A program made the translations under genes and the position numbers. Source: Runella sp. MFBS21 (GTDB lineage Bacteria > Bacteroidota > Bacteroidia > Cytophagales > Spirosomataceae). From it: a stretch of DNA of 64,000 nt. Location: NCBI RefSeq assembly GCF_029433105.1, contig NZ_JARNTW010000013.1, positions 62,001 through 126,000 on the forward strand, given 5' to 3'. The notes beneath the pieces were generated by a model. The model saw only the letters and a list, made by a program, of their open reading frames with translations. It did no database searches and was not told the DNA's origin. Numbering within the stretch: position 1 is the stretch's first letter; each line of letters starts with the position of its first letter. Of this stretch, positions 1-8,387 are shown piece after piece.

Positions 1-2
1 TA

Positions 3-152
3 GAACATGCCTGTCGATTGCTGCGCGATTCGACCCACAGTATCAGTCAGATTGCTTTTGCTTGTGGATATTCTAATCTCTCAAATTTTAATCGCCAATT
101 TAAGCAAGTGACAGGCATGGCACCCAGGGATTATCTGAAAAAAACAGGCTAA
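3..152 (+). CDS. AraC-family transcriptional regulator, C-terminal fragment
   Basis: Only the last 49 codons are inside the window; the gene starts upstream of base 1. The reading frame beginning at base 3 gives the second helix-turn-helix of an AraC/XylS DNA-binding domain, with the typical run [20 protein letters not shown] (recognition helix) followed by a [13 protein letters not shown]-type ending. AraC proteins bind as regulators near catabolic promoters. The next gene on the same strand is a DHDPS-family lyase 166 bp downstream, so local control of that gene is a reasonable guess. The effector domain is not visible, so the inducer cannot be inferred. The family call is secure. Confidence 0.9.
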   Translation, partial: EHACRLLRDSTHSISQIAFACGYSNLSNFNRQFKQVTGMAPRDYLKKTG

Positions 153-318
153 TTGGCTGAATATTTAACCCGTTTTGGTGGGTTTATGTCTCATTTGTAA
201 TAAAATAATATTAGAATTTGCTAAGTGTTGGAGAGTGTGAGAATCGCTGATAGTCTAATTTTGTGGAGTCCTTTAGCAGATACAAAAACTCTCAGCTTAC
301 CAAAAATATTCTTCTCTT

Positions 319-1224
319 ATGAAACCAGATTGGATTGGCGTTTATCCCGCCGTGACAACCAAGTTTTTCGAAGACGAAACACTTGACCTCAAAACATTTA
401 ATTATAACATCGACGAACAAATCAAGGCTGGCGTGCATGGTATTATCATTTGTGGGTCGTTGGGTGAAAATAGTACCCTGACTTATGATGAAAAACTTAC
501 ACTCTTGACTTCGGCTCGTGAAGTGATTGCCGACCGGGTACCACTTATCATTGGCGTGGCCGAAAACATCACTCGGGTGGCCGTTAACTTTGTAAAACAA
601 GCGGCAGAAGCGGGAGCCGACGGTTTTATGTTGTTGCCCCCAATGCGCTACCCTTCAGATGAGCGCGAAACCTTGCATTATATGCACACCGTGGCTGATG
701 CGACTGATTTACCAGTGATGATTTATAATAATCCCATTGCTTATAAGACCTTGGTGACTATTCCGATGTTCAAGGATTTGGCCCAGAATGCTCACTTCGA
801 ATCTATGAAAGAATCGACAGGCGACATTCGGTATATGACCGACATCATCAATGAAATCGGGCATCGTTTCAAAATCCTTTCGGGTGTAGATGATATGGCG
901 CTTGAAAGCCTCATCATGGGAGCTGACGGTTGGATTGCGGGTTTGGTAGATGCCTTCCCACGCGAAACAGTTGTGATTTATGAATTGGCAAAACAAGGAC
1001 GTATCGAAGAAGCGCGGGAGATTTATCGGTGGTTTTATCCTTTGTTGCACTTAGATGTATCTACGAAGTTTGTCCAAAACATCAAACTAGCCGAAGTAGC
1101 TACTGGTTTGGGAACAGAGTATGTACGTCAGCCACGTTTGCCATTGATAGGAGAGGAGCGTGAGCGCGTGCTTAAAGTAATCAACGATTCGTTGGCAACG
1201 CGCCCTGTATTACCCCAAATCTAA
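319..1224 (+). CDS. DHDPS/NAL-superfamily class I lyase, possible hydroxyproline-pathway deaminase
   Basis: The 301-residue protein is the usual length for the dihydrodipicolinate synthase/N-acetylneuraminate lyase superfamily of TIM-barrel enzymes, which form a Schiff base with pyruvate-like substrates. GSLGEN at 46-51 is the substrate-binding loop, Tyr136 lies in MIYNNP, and Lys164 in SMKESTGD is the Schiff-base lysine. The protein is cytoplasmic and has no signal peptide. True DapA is less likely because the gene follows an AraC regulator, an arrangement common for catabolic members. In Bacteroidota, relatives beside 4-hydroxyproline epimerase genes are candidates for 1-pyrroline-4-hydroxy-2-carboxylate deaminase, and such an epimerase occurs in this window at 41.8 kb. 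That specific role is inference; the superfamily is certain. Confidence 0.85.
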   Translation: MKPDWIGVYPAVTTKFFEDETLDLKTFNYNIDEQIKAGVHGIIICGSLGENSTLTYDEKLTLLTSAREVIADRVPLIIGVAENITRVAVNFVKQAAEAGADGFMLLPPMRYPSDERETLHYMHTVADATDLPVMIYNNPIAYKTLVTIPMFKDLAQNAHFESMKESTGDIRYMTDIINEIGHRFKILSGVDDMALESLIMGADGWIAGLVDAFPRETVVIYELAKQGRIEEAREIYRWFYPLLHLDVSTKFVQNIKLAEVATGLGTEYVRQPRLPLIGEERERVLKVINDSLATRPVLPQI

Positions 1225-1297
1225 GAACACAATTATAGTTTTAATGAAGACAGTAGGCATAAGGTATGACTTTATGTTTACTGTCTTTTTCTTGAAT

Positions 1298-2908
1298 TTA
1301 TACTATAATTGTTAAGACATTTTTTCCCAAAGGAGTGATTAAATACCGTTGTAAAGGGCTGTTGGGGCGGTCTTTAATGGTAGGTTGGATAAGCCCTAAT
1401 TCTAACATCGGTATAAGGTATTGGTTGGTGTTGAAGGTTTGTGTGGTCATTCCGACGTGGTTAAATATCTCCTTTTTCTTCTTGGGCCCTTCCTCCGACA
1501 AAAATTGCAGCATTTGAATCATGGTATCATTCAGCTTTTCAAGATTTTGTCGTGCTTTTTCTATTTGTTTAGGAGTTAGTTTTTGTTCTTCTTCAAACAT
1601 ATGCCGTATAACCTCGTGAAGTACTGAAAATTTACCATCAGCTTGGTTAGTTACTTGGTTAGTTAGTTCTTCTCGTTTGAACAGTGTAGTCAGAAAGTAA
1701 GTACTTTGGGCATCCGTTTCAAATAGTGGTTTTTCTGAGCCGTTTGCCTCCATTGAACGATAAATAACGGGAAAGCCTGTCCCTCGACCTTCGGTCAGGC
1801 GAAGTTCTTTGAGAAAATCTCCAATGCGTCGATTGCGGTAATCTCGGGCGACGATGCGCTGATTTTGCTTTAGTATTTGGGCATCTACTGGTGGCACAGG
1901 CCCAGGATAACTCAGGATTTCTATTCTATCAGGCCAAAGTTGCACCTCTATAGGTTTGGAGAGTTCATAACTTTTATGATATACTGCATTTGCCAGTGCT
2001 TCTTCCAACGCCGCGAACGGATAATTGTAAAAACGCTCGGCTTCTGCCTGTTTCGATACTTTGATTATTTGCTCTTGAATGACGTTGGCTTTAAAATAAT
2101 CTAATATCGCCCTGAGCTGATGATGAAGCGGACCTTTGAAATATTTTTCGGTAAAACTTCTGCCCGAGTCGTCGGTATGGATTACTAATTCTATCCAACT
2201 CCTTTCTAAGTATTTTTCAGGCTCCCGGCAGAAAAATAGCACCCCAACATTCAGCGGTTGAATGGCCTCGTCAGGGCCTTTGGCAATGAGCATCCTACGG
2301 CACAAATCAGCAAAAGAAATCCGCTTACTTTCTTCATAAAGATCGCTTTTCACCTCCTGTAAGAATGCTTGTATCAAACCTAAATCTAAGGCATTCAGGT
2401 GTGCTTTTCCATTGATTCGGTCGTCAAAGGGCGTACGGGCCGTGAGTTCCTGCAATCGTCGCAGATTGTCATCTTTGGCAATAATACTGCGCGAACCAAA
2501 GCGGATATAGGGGTAGCGTTGCGCCTGTTTTCCCTGAGTGGTGGGTGCCGTATAAGGGCGGTTATCACCCGCAGGGCACCAAATCACCAGAATGTGTTTA
2601 CCAGAGATAACATAGGGCTGTATAAGGGGAAAATAATTGGGTAAAATCTGATAGGCCAATTGCAATACTTCGCCCTGAATCGAATCTAAATCAGCCGGAT
2701 TGATACCAAAAGGAGGTAGCACGGCCTTTCCTTTATCTTCTTCAACGCCTACAATCACATATCCGCCCCCCCAATTATTCAAATCATTGGCAAAGGCGCA
2801 AAGGGTATGAATAATTTCTTCGGGATTCCAACCGCGTTTGAACTCAATCCGTTCCCATTCGACGGTTTGGCCATTGATGAGGTCTTCTATATTGATTGGA
2901 AGTGCCAT
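1298..2908 (-). CDS. AlbA_2 (Schlafen-like) domain ATP-binding protein, last gene of the defence operon
   Basis: The 536 residues show an N-terminal AlbA_2/Schlafen-type domain (about 15-140, with the ERIEFKRGW entry motif and a GGGYVIVGV strand). A RecG-C/HATPase_c_4-like region follows at about 290-410 (ALANAVYHKSYE and LTEGRGTGFPVIYRSM), and then a C-terminal winged-helix region. Proteins of this layout are widespread, often annotated as putative transcriptional regulators or ATP-dependent helicase-like proteins, and recur in defence islands; their reaction is not established. The gene starts 23 bp after the PIN-like gene on the same strand, so it probably shares its transcript. It could act as regulator, nucleic-acid sensor or effector. 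A run of coiled-coil character (EEQKLTPKQIEKARQNLEKL) precedes the winged helix. Confidence 0.8.
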   Translation of the reverse strand: MALPINIEDLINGQTVEWERIEFKRGWNPEEIIHTLCAFANDLNNWGGGYVIVGVEEDKGKAVLPPFGINPADLDSIQGEVLQLAYQILPNYFPLIQPYVISGKHILVIWCPAGDNRPYTAPTTQGKQAQRYPYIRFGSRSIIAKDDNLRRLQELTARTPFDDRINGKAHLNALDLGLIQAFLQEVKSDLYEESKRISFADLCRRMLIAKGPDEAIQPLNVGVLFFCREPEKYLERSWIELVIHTDDSGRSFTEKYFKGPLHHQLRAILDYFKANVIQEQIIKVSKQAEAERFYNYPFAALEEALANAVYHKSYELSKPIEVQLWPDRIEILSYPGPVPPVDAQILKQNQRIVARDYRNRRIGDFLKELRLTEGRGTGFPVIYRSMEANGSEKPLFETDAQSTYFLTTLFKREELTNQVTNQADGKFSVLHEVIRHMFEEEQKLTPKQIEKARQNLEKLNDTMIQMLQFLSEEGPKKKKEIFNHVGMTTQTFNTNQYLIPMLELGLIQPTIKDRPNSPLQRYLITPLGKNVLTIIV

Positions 2909-2931
2909 TTTTTGTTAAAAGATTACAAAAA

Positions 2932-3306
2932 CTATTTTACTTGTTTCGGTAACTTCCCATTCAGCGAATATGTGTAAATAAACGGGGTAGAAGTTTGGGA
3001 AATAAGTTGAAGTATTTTTGGCCAATGTTGCAGTGTTACGAGTGCCAATTTAAAGGGTGTACATGGAGTGTTAGGGGCTAATTTTAGAGCAAACACTTTA
3101 AAGCCGGCCTGAAATTGCTTTTCGGTAGAAATATCAAGTCCGCGAATCCCCTTATCAACAACGAACACAGCTGTATTAGCAGGGTCAGTTACATCAAAAT
3201 GAATAGTTCGCCCAATCTCAATCTCTTGTGGGTCTTGCATATCGTGCAAGACTCTTAGTGCTTCGGCCAAACTTTTGGGGAAATTGACGTGAAACAAAAC
3301 TTTCAT
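2932..3306 (-). CDS. Small PIN-like (DUF5615/Mut7-C type) protein, partner candidate for the DUF433 tail of the upstream methyltransferase
   Basis: This 124-residue protein begins MKVLFHVNFPKSLAEALRVL, which follows the start of the small PIN-like toxin families (usual form: MKxLxDENLPxxLAExLRxL). A middle segment FVVDKGIRGLDI and the strand KVFALKL also fit that fold. In the toxin family the residue in place of His6 is normally a catalytic Asp, so the active site may be lost or altered here. Its ATG overlaps the stop of the methyltransferase gene (ATGA), which implies translational coupling. DUF433 antitoxins are normally encoded just upstream of such PIN-like toxins, and a DUF433-like domain sits at the end of the upstream protein. 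The family call rests on weak similarity read by eye, so it could also be an unrelated small protein. Confidence 0.6.
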   Translation of the reverse strand: MKVLFHVNFPKSLAEALRVLHDMQDPQEIEIGRTIHFDVTDPANTAVFVVDKGIRGLDISTEKQFQAGFKVFALKLAPNTPCTPFKLALVTLQHWPKILQLISQTSTPFIYTYSLNGKLPKQVK

Positions 3307-6300
3307 TGCTGTATATATTTCTCATAATAGCTTCGGGTAGCCTCTATTTCAATCTCATTTAAGTCATACTCTTTAACAAGCGATTGAACGGAAACCCCGC
3401 CTTTAAGATAACTATCTATCTCGCTCGCATAGATACCTTTATCTTTTATAACCGCATGGCCACCGCTGAGTTTTGGATCTATGACAATAGGTACATGAAT
3501 ACCTAACGGGAACATTCTTTGAGCAACTCCAGCATCATCAAACTCAATATTTTTGAAAAATTGTTTGATAAATTCCAAATTATACTGCCCTGTACCATCA
3601 AGAGTTACATCACCGTTTTTAGTTTTAAAAATGAGTGACTTGCCTGCTATTTTTAAATCATCTCGGACATTGTTGGTTGCAAAAGGATATTGCTTTTTGG
3701 TGATTTGCGAGAGTTGAGTGCGTGCTTTCAAAATTTTGGCCATCGAAAATCCATTTTCGCGCAGTGTCCCAATTACTACGATTTCAATCACCCCATAAAA
3801 ACTTACTTTAAGTTGTTCAATATCAGCTCGTTCAGCCCCTGTAAGCCCCTCATAGTTAGCTTGATACAACTCTCTAAACCAACGACGGATTTTCCCTTCG
3901 CTGAGGCGCGTGATTTCGGCCACGTTGCGAATACGATAAATACCGTCGAAAGGAGATTGTTCTACCATTGGTTTAGGTAATTGCTTTTCAGTGGGTAAAA
4001 GTACATCTTTTTTGTTTTCTAAGCGTTCCCATGCTTCCAATATTAAGCGCTGCGTGCGGTATTCGCCATAGCGACGAATGTCTTTGTCCTTCAAAACGCG
4101 AAAGGTTTCGCCAGGGAAGTCTTCCCCCATGACGGATTGCGGGTCTAAGACATAGCGTAACTCTTGTTCAGTAAGACCGTACAAACGGGCATAGTAAGCA
4201 TCCAACTCGGCGCGTAGTTGGGCGCGACGCTCTTCGTGCCAGATAAAAGGAGCCGTATCTTCCTCGGCAAATGCTTCAATGCGCCCCGTGACCCTGCCGT
4301 TTGCCTCCCACTGTTCAGTGATGCTTGCTCGTAGTTCATCATCGGCTTCCAGCCATATTTCTTCAAAAAAGGCTCGTAAATCGGTAGCAGTATAGCTGAG
4401 TTCAAGTACTCGCGGTACAATAAAATTCAGGTCTTGGGTTTGATAAGTTTCAGGAGCAAGTACCGCTAATTGTTTGAATAAAAAGAAATTCAATGTTGTT
4501 CCGCCAATTTTTTGCCTCGATAAATAATCAAATACCATTGAAGTAAAATTGGCAACAAAGGCACATTTCAAAAGAGACAATTGATCATTAATGTACAATA
4601 TCGGGAATTTATTACTAACACCAGATAAAGGTAAAATATGAGAAATTATTGTTCTCTCATTGGTACTGTTTGTAATGTCTCTAAACCCAATTAACCATTG
4701 GGGGCTACGTGCTTTCAGCAAATCAAAGACGATTTCATAGGGCAATTGGTCATACAGTGCTTCTTCAATATCAGCCATTTCCAGCGGATGAAGGGAGAAA
4801 CCAGTATAATTTTTGAGCTGCTTGCGCAGGTCGGTAATGGTAGTTCGGGAGGTATAGGCGAGTGCTTTTTTTAGGTAGGGTTCTGCTTCCTGTAATGGAT
4901 ATTGGGCTGCTAACCACAGGTATAGACTGGCACATAAATCATTCGTTTCTTGGGTTTTATAGGCTCTTTTTATAGGTGTTGGCACTTGCGAAGTTACTAA
5001 ATATACCTCTACTTCTTCAACCCAATACCAAGGAATAGCCACAAAATCGGGGTTGGCGTATTGCTCGGGCGTTGGGTTATTGATTTCATTACGTGCATTT
5101 ACGCCTTCAAACGTGCCGAAACGATGATCATAGTGCCAAATCATCTTCGATTCATAAAGCGGAAAGAATACTTTATCCTCTTTTATCAAGCGGTTGCCCG
5201 TTAATTCAAAACCTTGATTAGTCAATTCTTCCAAGGTTCGGAACAAATGAGAATCGTTTGACATGTGGAACATGGCCGAAAATCGTATTCCCCAAGGGTT
5301 TTCTTCGGGGCTGTTGTCCGTCGCTTCTTTGATGAGAATGGGGGCTTTTCGGTAAATCTTGGCGGTCAGCTCGGCATCTTGGCGGGTACGAAATATCGGG
5401 CAGGTATGGGTGTTGGGGTTTAATCGTAAAAAATCATCACTGGTTAAGGAGAATACGCGTCGTGGATCTTCGAGGTGGGTGGTCCGAGTAGCAAAAAAAG
5501 CAAACTGCATGGCTTGATTAGCAACTTGAGGTTTACCAGAAAGAGTTAAAAGACAAAATTTTTGCCTGCTATCTACATCAGCAAATAACTTTTCTCGGTT
5601 TTCAAAATCGAACAAACTTACCAAACGATTTTCGGTAATGAGATGGCCGAAATAGGCTTTGTTGTTATCATCGGTGGCAATGCCCGTAGGTACAATGACG
5701 GCTGCGCGTCCATTGGGAGCGAGCAAGCGCAGGCATAGTTCGGCAAAAATGGGATAGGTATTGATGTCGCCTACGGCAGTCAGCGGAAAACGCCCGCAAC
5801 CTCGGATAAACTTAGAGTAAGCTTCGGCTGTATGCAGGGCTTTCTGAAACTCACCGTATAAATCAGGGTGCGTAATGGGCAGATTTTTGATGATTTTCTC
5901 GCGGGCTGCTTTGTTGGGCGCATTGGCAATATCGGCGTGGCGCGTGGCAAAATATTCTTGTTCCTGAAGTTTGATGCGCTCCCAAGGTGGATTCCCCATG
6001 ATGATGTCAAAGCCAACCCCTGCCCCTCCCCCTGTAGGGGTGGGGGTATCGGCAAAGATGTCAGGAAATTCGAGTGGATAGTGAAAAAAGCAGTTTTCTT
6101 CCGTAGCAGCAAGGGCTTTACCGACGAGTTGCCCGTGAGAGGCAGCAGGATTAAAAAAGTGATTGCCTAATTTTTCAGAGGTAGGTGCAGCAGGGTCATT
6201 TTCTAAGGTGAAATTATAGTAAAATGCAGAAGTATATATATTTGCAGCAACGTAATCTCTGAACCAATCCGGTTTTTGGCGGAGGGCAAGGTATTTTTGA

Positions 6301-8318
6301 CGAATCTTGTTAATTTCTTCCACGTTATTTTGCTCCACTTGATCTATTTCTCGATATTCCTTAGCAAAATCAAGCTGCTCTAAGTGTTCGTTTGGCGCGG
6401 GCTGAAAGAGTGCGAATTGTCGTTTTTCTCGAAACTGCTTATTAACTTTTTTATAGTTTAATGCAACCTCGCGTACATCGCCTGTAAGGGGATTGAAGGC
6501 ATCATCAGGAATTCCCTTGTCAAGGGTTTTTAGGTCCACAATTCCTACTAAGCTGTTGCCACATTTTATTTTGTGTTCTAAAAAACTAAGTGGCTTTCCA
6601 CTGTTGTGACCTTCTATCCAAAGCGCCAGTCGGCAAAGTTCGACCGCATCGGGATTAAGGTCAATACCATAGATACACCGTTGAATTACGTCACGCAGGG
6701 CTTTACGATAAGCTTTTGGGGCTGGATTGTCTTCATTGGTGCGAACTCTCGCCACATACCAAGCCAAAGTACGGGCCGCCGCCAGCAGGATATGACCTGA
6801 GCCCGCAGCGGTATCGCATATTTTGAGGGAAAGCAGTGCCTCCTCTCGTTCTCTAATAGGTGAAGCTATTTCTAATCGCTGTTCAATGACGGGGAGGAGA
6901 GCCGATTTGATGAGTTCGTTGACCAATTCGGGACGGGTATAATAGGAGCCCGTTGTTTTACGGTCGGTGCCGGCATGAAACACAAAGGGGTGAGCAATTT
7001 CATGTAAGCGTATAACGGGCTGCAAATCAAGCAGGCCTTCATAGACCGAGCCAAGTTCTTCTACGTCTAAGGAAGCGTAATTTATTTTGACCTTTTGACC
7101 ACTGTCTTTGTCATAAAACTCATGCAACGAACCAATACAATCGAGAAGTAATTTGTTGGATATGAGGCTATGGTTTAGTATTCCAAGCGCTGATTCGTTA
7201 AACAAGTCCCCGTCTAAGGGAGCCAATCCCATAGGCAAACCGGCTCCGTCGGCTTCCAACAGTCGGAAAGTAGCCAATAACCCTTGCCATAAGTCCGTGT
7301 AACGCTCTTCGTAGAGGTAGGGATTTTCAGAGAGTTTTCGCAGACGGCTCACACTATAAAAACTGTAGTAAAGTTGGCGGTTTTTGGCCAGCTTGGAGCG
7401 TTCGGCTTCGGCTACTTCGTCGGGTTGGGGATAAATAATGTCGCGCTCTTCGGTCACCATCAAAAACAACATTCGGTACACCAACCGACGCAGTTGACGA
7501 TAGTAATCTTGGGGGCTAAGATGCTGATTCTCCAGTTGCTGGCGTAGTGCGTCATTGGAAGGGTGCAGGATAAAACCGTTCCCAAGAGCCATCAATGAGC
7601 TTTCAACGGCATTACGAAGATTTTCACGAACCCGGTTGCCTTCTTCGAGACTCAATTGATGGTACCGTTCGAGCAGGCAATGCGATGCCTCGGCTTGGGA
7701 GCGAGGCATTCGGGTGGCGTGTAACAGCCTGAAAAGCAAAGCAAACTCGGGATAACGATCTTCGTCCAGCATCTGCCGTAGGTCAAACTCCACGTAGTTG
7801 AGATTGACAATGCGCCCCGAATCGCGCAGCAAACGGAGTTGATAGCCATTGGTTACGATTCCATACAGGTGCTCGGTGAGGTTGAGATACTCTTGCATGA
7901 GGCCGTGCGGGGAAAGTCGCGGACCCGAATCACTCCGTTTTTTGTCCAGCTCATCCGTAAAACCCATGATATGGACAGGCAGTCCGTCCAAGTGGCCAGC
8001 ACGGTGACTGATGGCGTAGCTTCTTTCGTGCAGCATTTCCGCTTTAGCAGGTTCGAGGTCATACCCCAATAGCCGCAGTAACGGTACAATCCAGTCTTTA
8101 CGCGTTTCGGCGGTGCCCGATTGATGGGCAGGTAAGCGTTCTATTTTTCGGTTAAAAATTGTCCAATAATCTTTAGCCATTGACCACGCAAAGGCAATTT
8201 CGTCCCTTACTTTTTGCTGGGGTGTAAGGCCAAAGTCGGTAGGTTGCTGACCTTCAAACTGATTTTGTTCGAGTTTGGAGACGAGTTCGGCAGAGAGGAT
8301 ATTTCCGTGTAAGTGCAT
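3303..8318 (-). CDS. Giant Eco57I/DrmMI-type adenine-specific DNA methyltransferase with C-terminal DUF433-like domain
   Basis: This is a large N6-adenine methyltransferase of the Eco57I/DISARM DrmMI type, expected to mark host DNA in a defence system. Counting from the ATG at 8318 (about 1671 residues), the AdoMet motif DTAAGSGH lies near residue 502 and the catalytic NPPW near 776. A target-recognition and helical region follows. The last ~220 residues resemble a DUF433 antitoxin: a MerR-like YRIRNVAEITRLSEGKIRRW, then IDPKLSGGHAVIKDKGI, then a YDLNEIEIEATRSYYEKY helix. The longer in-frame start at 8369 would place 17 codons inside a perfect 22-bp hairpin, so I prefer the internal Met. A Gly/Pro/Thr-rich insert (TPTPTGGGAGVG) encoded by a GC-rich repeat sits just before NPPW. 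The stop overlaps the next gene by ATGA. Confidence 0.88.
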   Translation of the reverse strand: MHLHGNILSAELVSKLEQNQFEGQQPTDFGLTPQQKVRDEIAFAWSMAKDYWTIFNRKIERLPAHQSGTAETRKDWIVPLLRLLGYDLEPAKAEMLHERSYAISHRAGHLDGLPVHIMGFTDELDKKRSDSGPRLSPHGLMQEYLNLTEHLYGIVTNGYQLRLLRDSGRIVNLNYVEFDLRQMLDEDRYPEFALLFRLLHATRMPRSQAEASHCLLERYHQLSLEEGNRVRENLRNAVESSLMALGNGFILHPSNDALRQQLENQHLSPQDYYRQLRRLVYRMLFLMVTEERDIIYPQPDEVAEAERSKLAKNRQLYYSFYSVSRLRKLSENPYLYEERYTDLWQGLLATFRLLEADGAGLPMGLAPLDGDLFNESALGILNHSLISNKLLLDCIGSLHEFYDKDSGQKVKINYASLDVEELGSVYEGLLDLQPVIRLHEIAHPFVFHAGTDRKTTGSYYTRPELVNELIKSALLPVIEQRLEIASPIREREEALLSLKICDTAAGSGHILLAAARTLAWYVARVRTNEDNPAPKAYRKALRDVIQRCIYGIDLNPDAVELCRLALWIEGHNSGKPLSFLEHKIKCGNSLVGIVDLKTLDKGIPDDAFNPLTGDVREVALNYKKVNKQFREKRQFALFQPAPNEHLEQLDFAKEYREIDQVEQNNVEEINKIRQKYLALRQKPDWFRDYVAANIYTSAFYYNFTLENDPAAPTSEKLGNHFFNPAASHGQLVGKALAATEENCFFHYPLEFPDIFADTPTPTGGGAGVGFDIIMGNPPWERIKLQEQEYFATRHADIANAPNKAAREKIIKNLPITHPDLYGEFQKALHTAEAYSKFIRGCGRFPLTAVGDINTYPIFAELCLRLLAPNGRAAVIVPTGIATDDNNKAYFGHLITENRLVSLFDFENREKLFADVDSRQKFCLLTLSGKPQVANQAMQFAFFATRTTHLEDPRRVFSLTSDDFLRLNPNTHTCPIFRTRQDAELTAKIYRKAPILIKEATDNSPEENPWGIRFSAMFHMSNDSHLFRTLEELTNQGFELTGNRLIKEDKVFFPLYESKMIWHYDHRFGTFEGVNARNEINNPTPEQYANPDFVAIPWYWVEEVEVYLVTSQVPTPIKRAYKTQETNDLCASLYLWLAAQYPLQEAEPYLKKALAYTSRTTITDLRKQLKNYTGFSLHPLEMADIEEALYDQLPYEIVFDLLKARSPQWLIGFRDITNSTNERTIISHILPLSGVSNKFPILYINDQLSLLKCAFVANFTSMVFDYLSRQKIGGTTLNFFLFKQLAVLAPETYQTQDLNFIVPRVLELSYTATDLRAFFEEIWLEADDELRASITEQWEANGRVTGRIEAFAEEDTAPFIWHEERRAQLRAELDAYYARLYGLTEQELRYVLDPQSVMGEDFPGETFRVLKDKDIRRYGEYRTQRLILEAWERLENKKDVLLPTEKQLPKPMVEQSPFDGIYRIRNVAEITRLSEGKIRRWFRELYQANYEGLTGAERADIEQLKVSFYGVIEIVVIGTLRENGFSMAKILKARTQLSQITKKQYPFATNNVRDDLKIAGKSLIFKTKNGDVTLDGTGQYNLEFIKQFFKNIEFDDAGVAQRMFPLGIHVPIVIDPKLSGGHAVIKDKGIYASEIDSYLKGGVSVQSLVKEYDLNEIEIEATRSYYEKYIQQ
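6015..6050. repeat. GC-rich REP-like palindrome inside the methyltransferase gene
   Basis: A C-run/G-run imperfect palindrome (CCCCTCCCCCTG, then TAGGGGTGGGGG) lies in the coding sequence just upstream of the NPPW codons. It is read in frame as TPTPTGGGAGVG. The opposite frame reads like the PPPLQGEGQG peptides that REP-like repeats produce in Bacteroidota genomes. The base composition differs sharply from the surrounding gene. It looks like an inserted mobile palindrome that kept the frame; this is inference from composition. Confidence 0.55.
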
Positions 8319-8331
8319 GAGTATTTTTGTT

Positions 8332-8378
8332 TCCTCCCCCTTGCTCTTCTCCATTTTGGAGAAGAGCAAGGGGGAGGA
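8332..8378. repeat. Perfect 22-bp inverted repeat (3-nt loop) between helicase and methyltransferase genes
   Basis: The arms 8332-8353 and 8357-8378 are exact reverse complements around TTT. Each arm runs from a CCTCCCCC block through TTGCTCTTCTCC. The hairpin fills the gap between the DrmD-like gene and the methyltransferase ATG at 8318. It could attenuate or stabilise the operon mRNA, or simply be a dispersed REP-like palindrome. It has no following T-run on the minus strand, so it is not a classical terminator. Confidence 0.85.
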
Positions 8379-8387
8379 ATAAGTGTG

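Noticed and set aside
319-1224. Annotation as DapA for lysine synthesis
   Set aside because: The catalytic lysine fits, but the AraC neighbour and lack of other lysine genes favour a catabolic superfamily member.
5780-6170. Antisense or overlapping ORFs with PPPLQGEGQG-like peptides
   Set aside because: They are shadows of the methyltransferase gene passing through the GC-rich palindrome.
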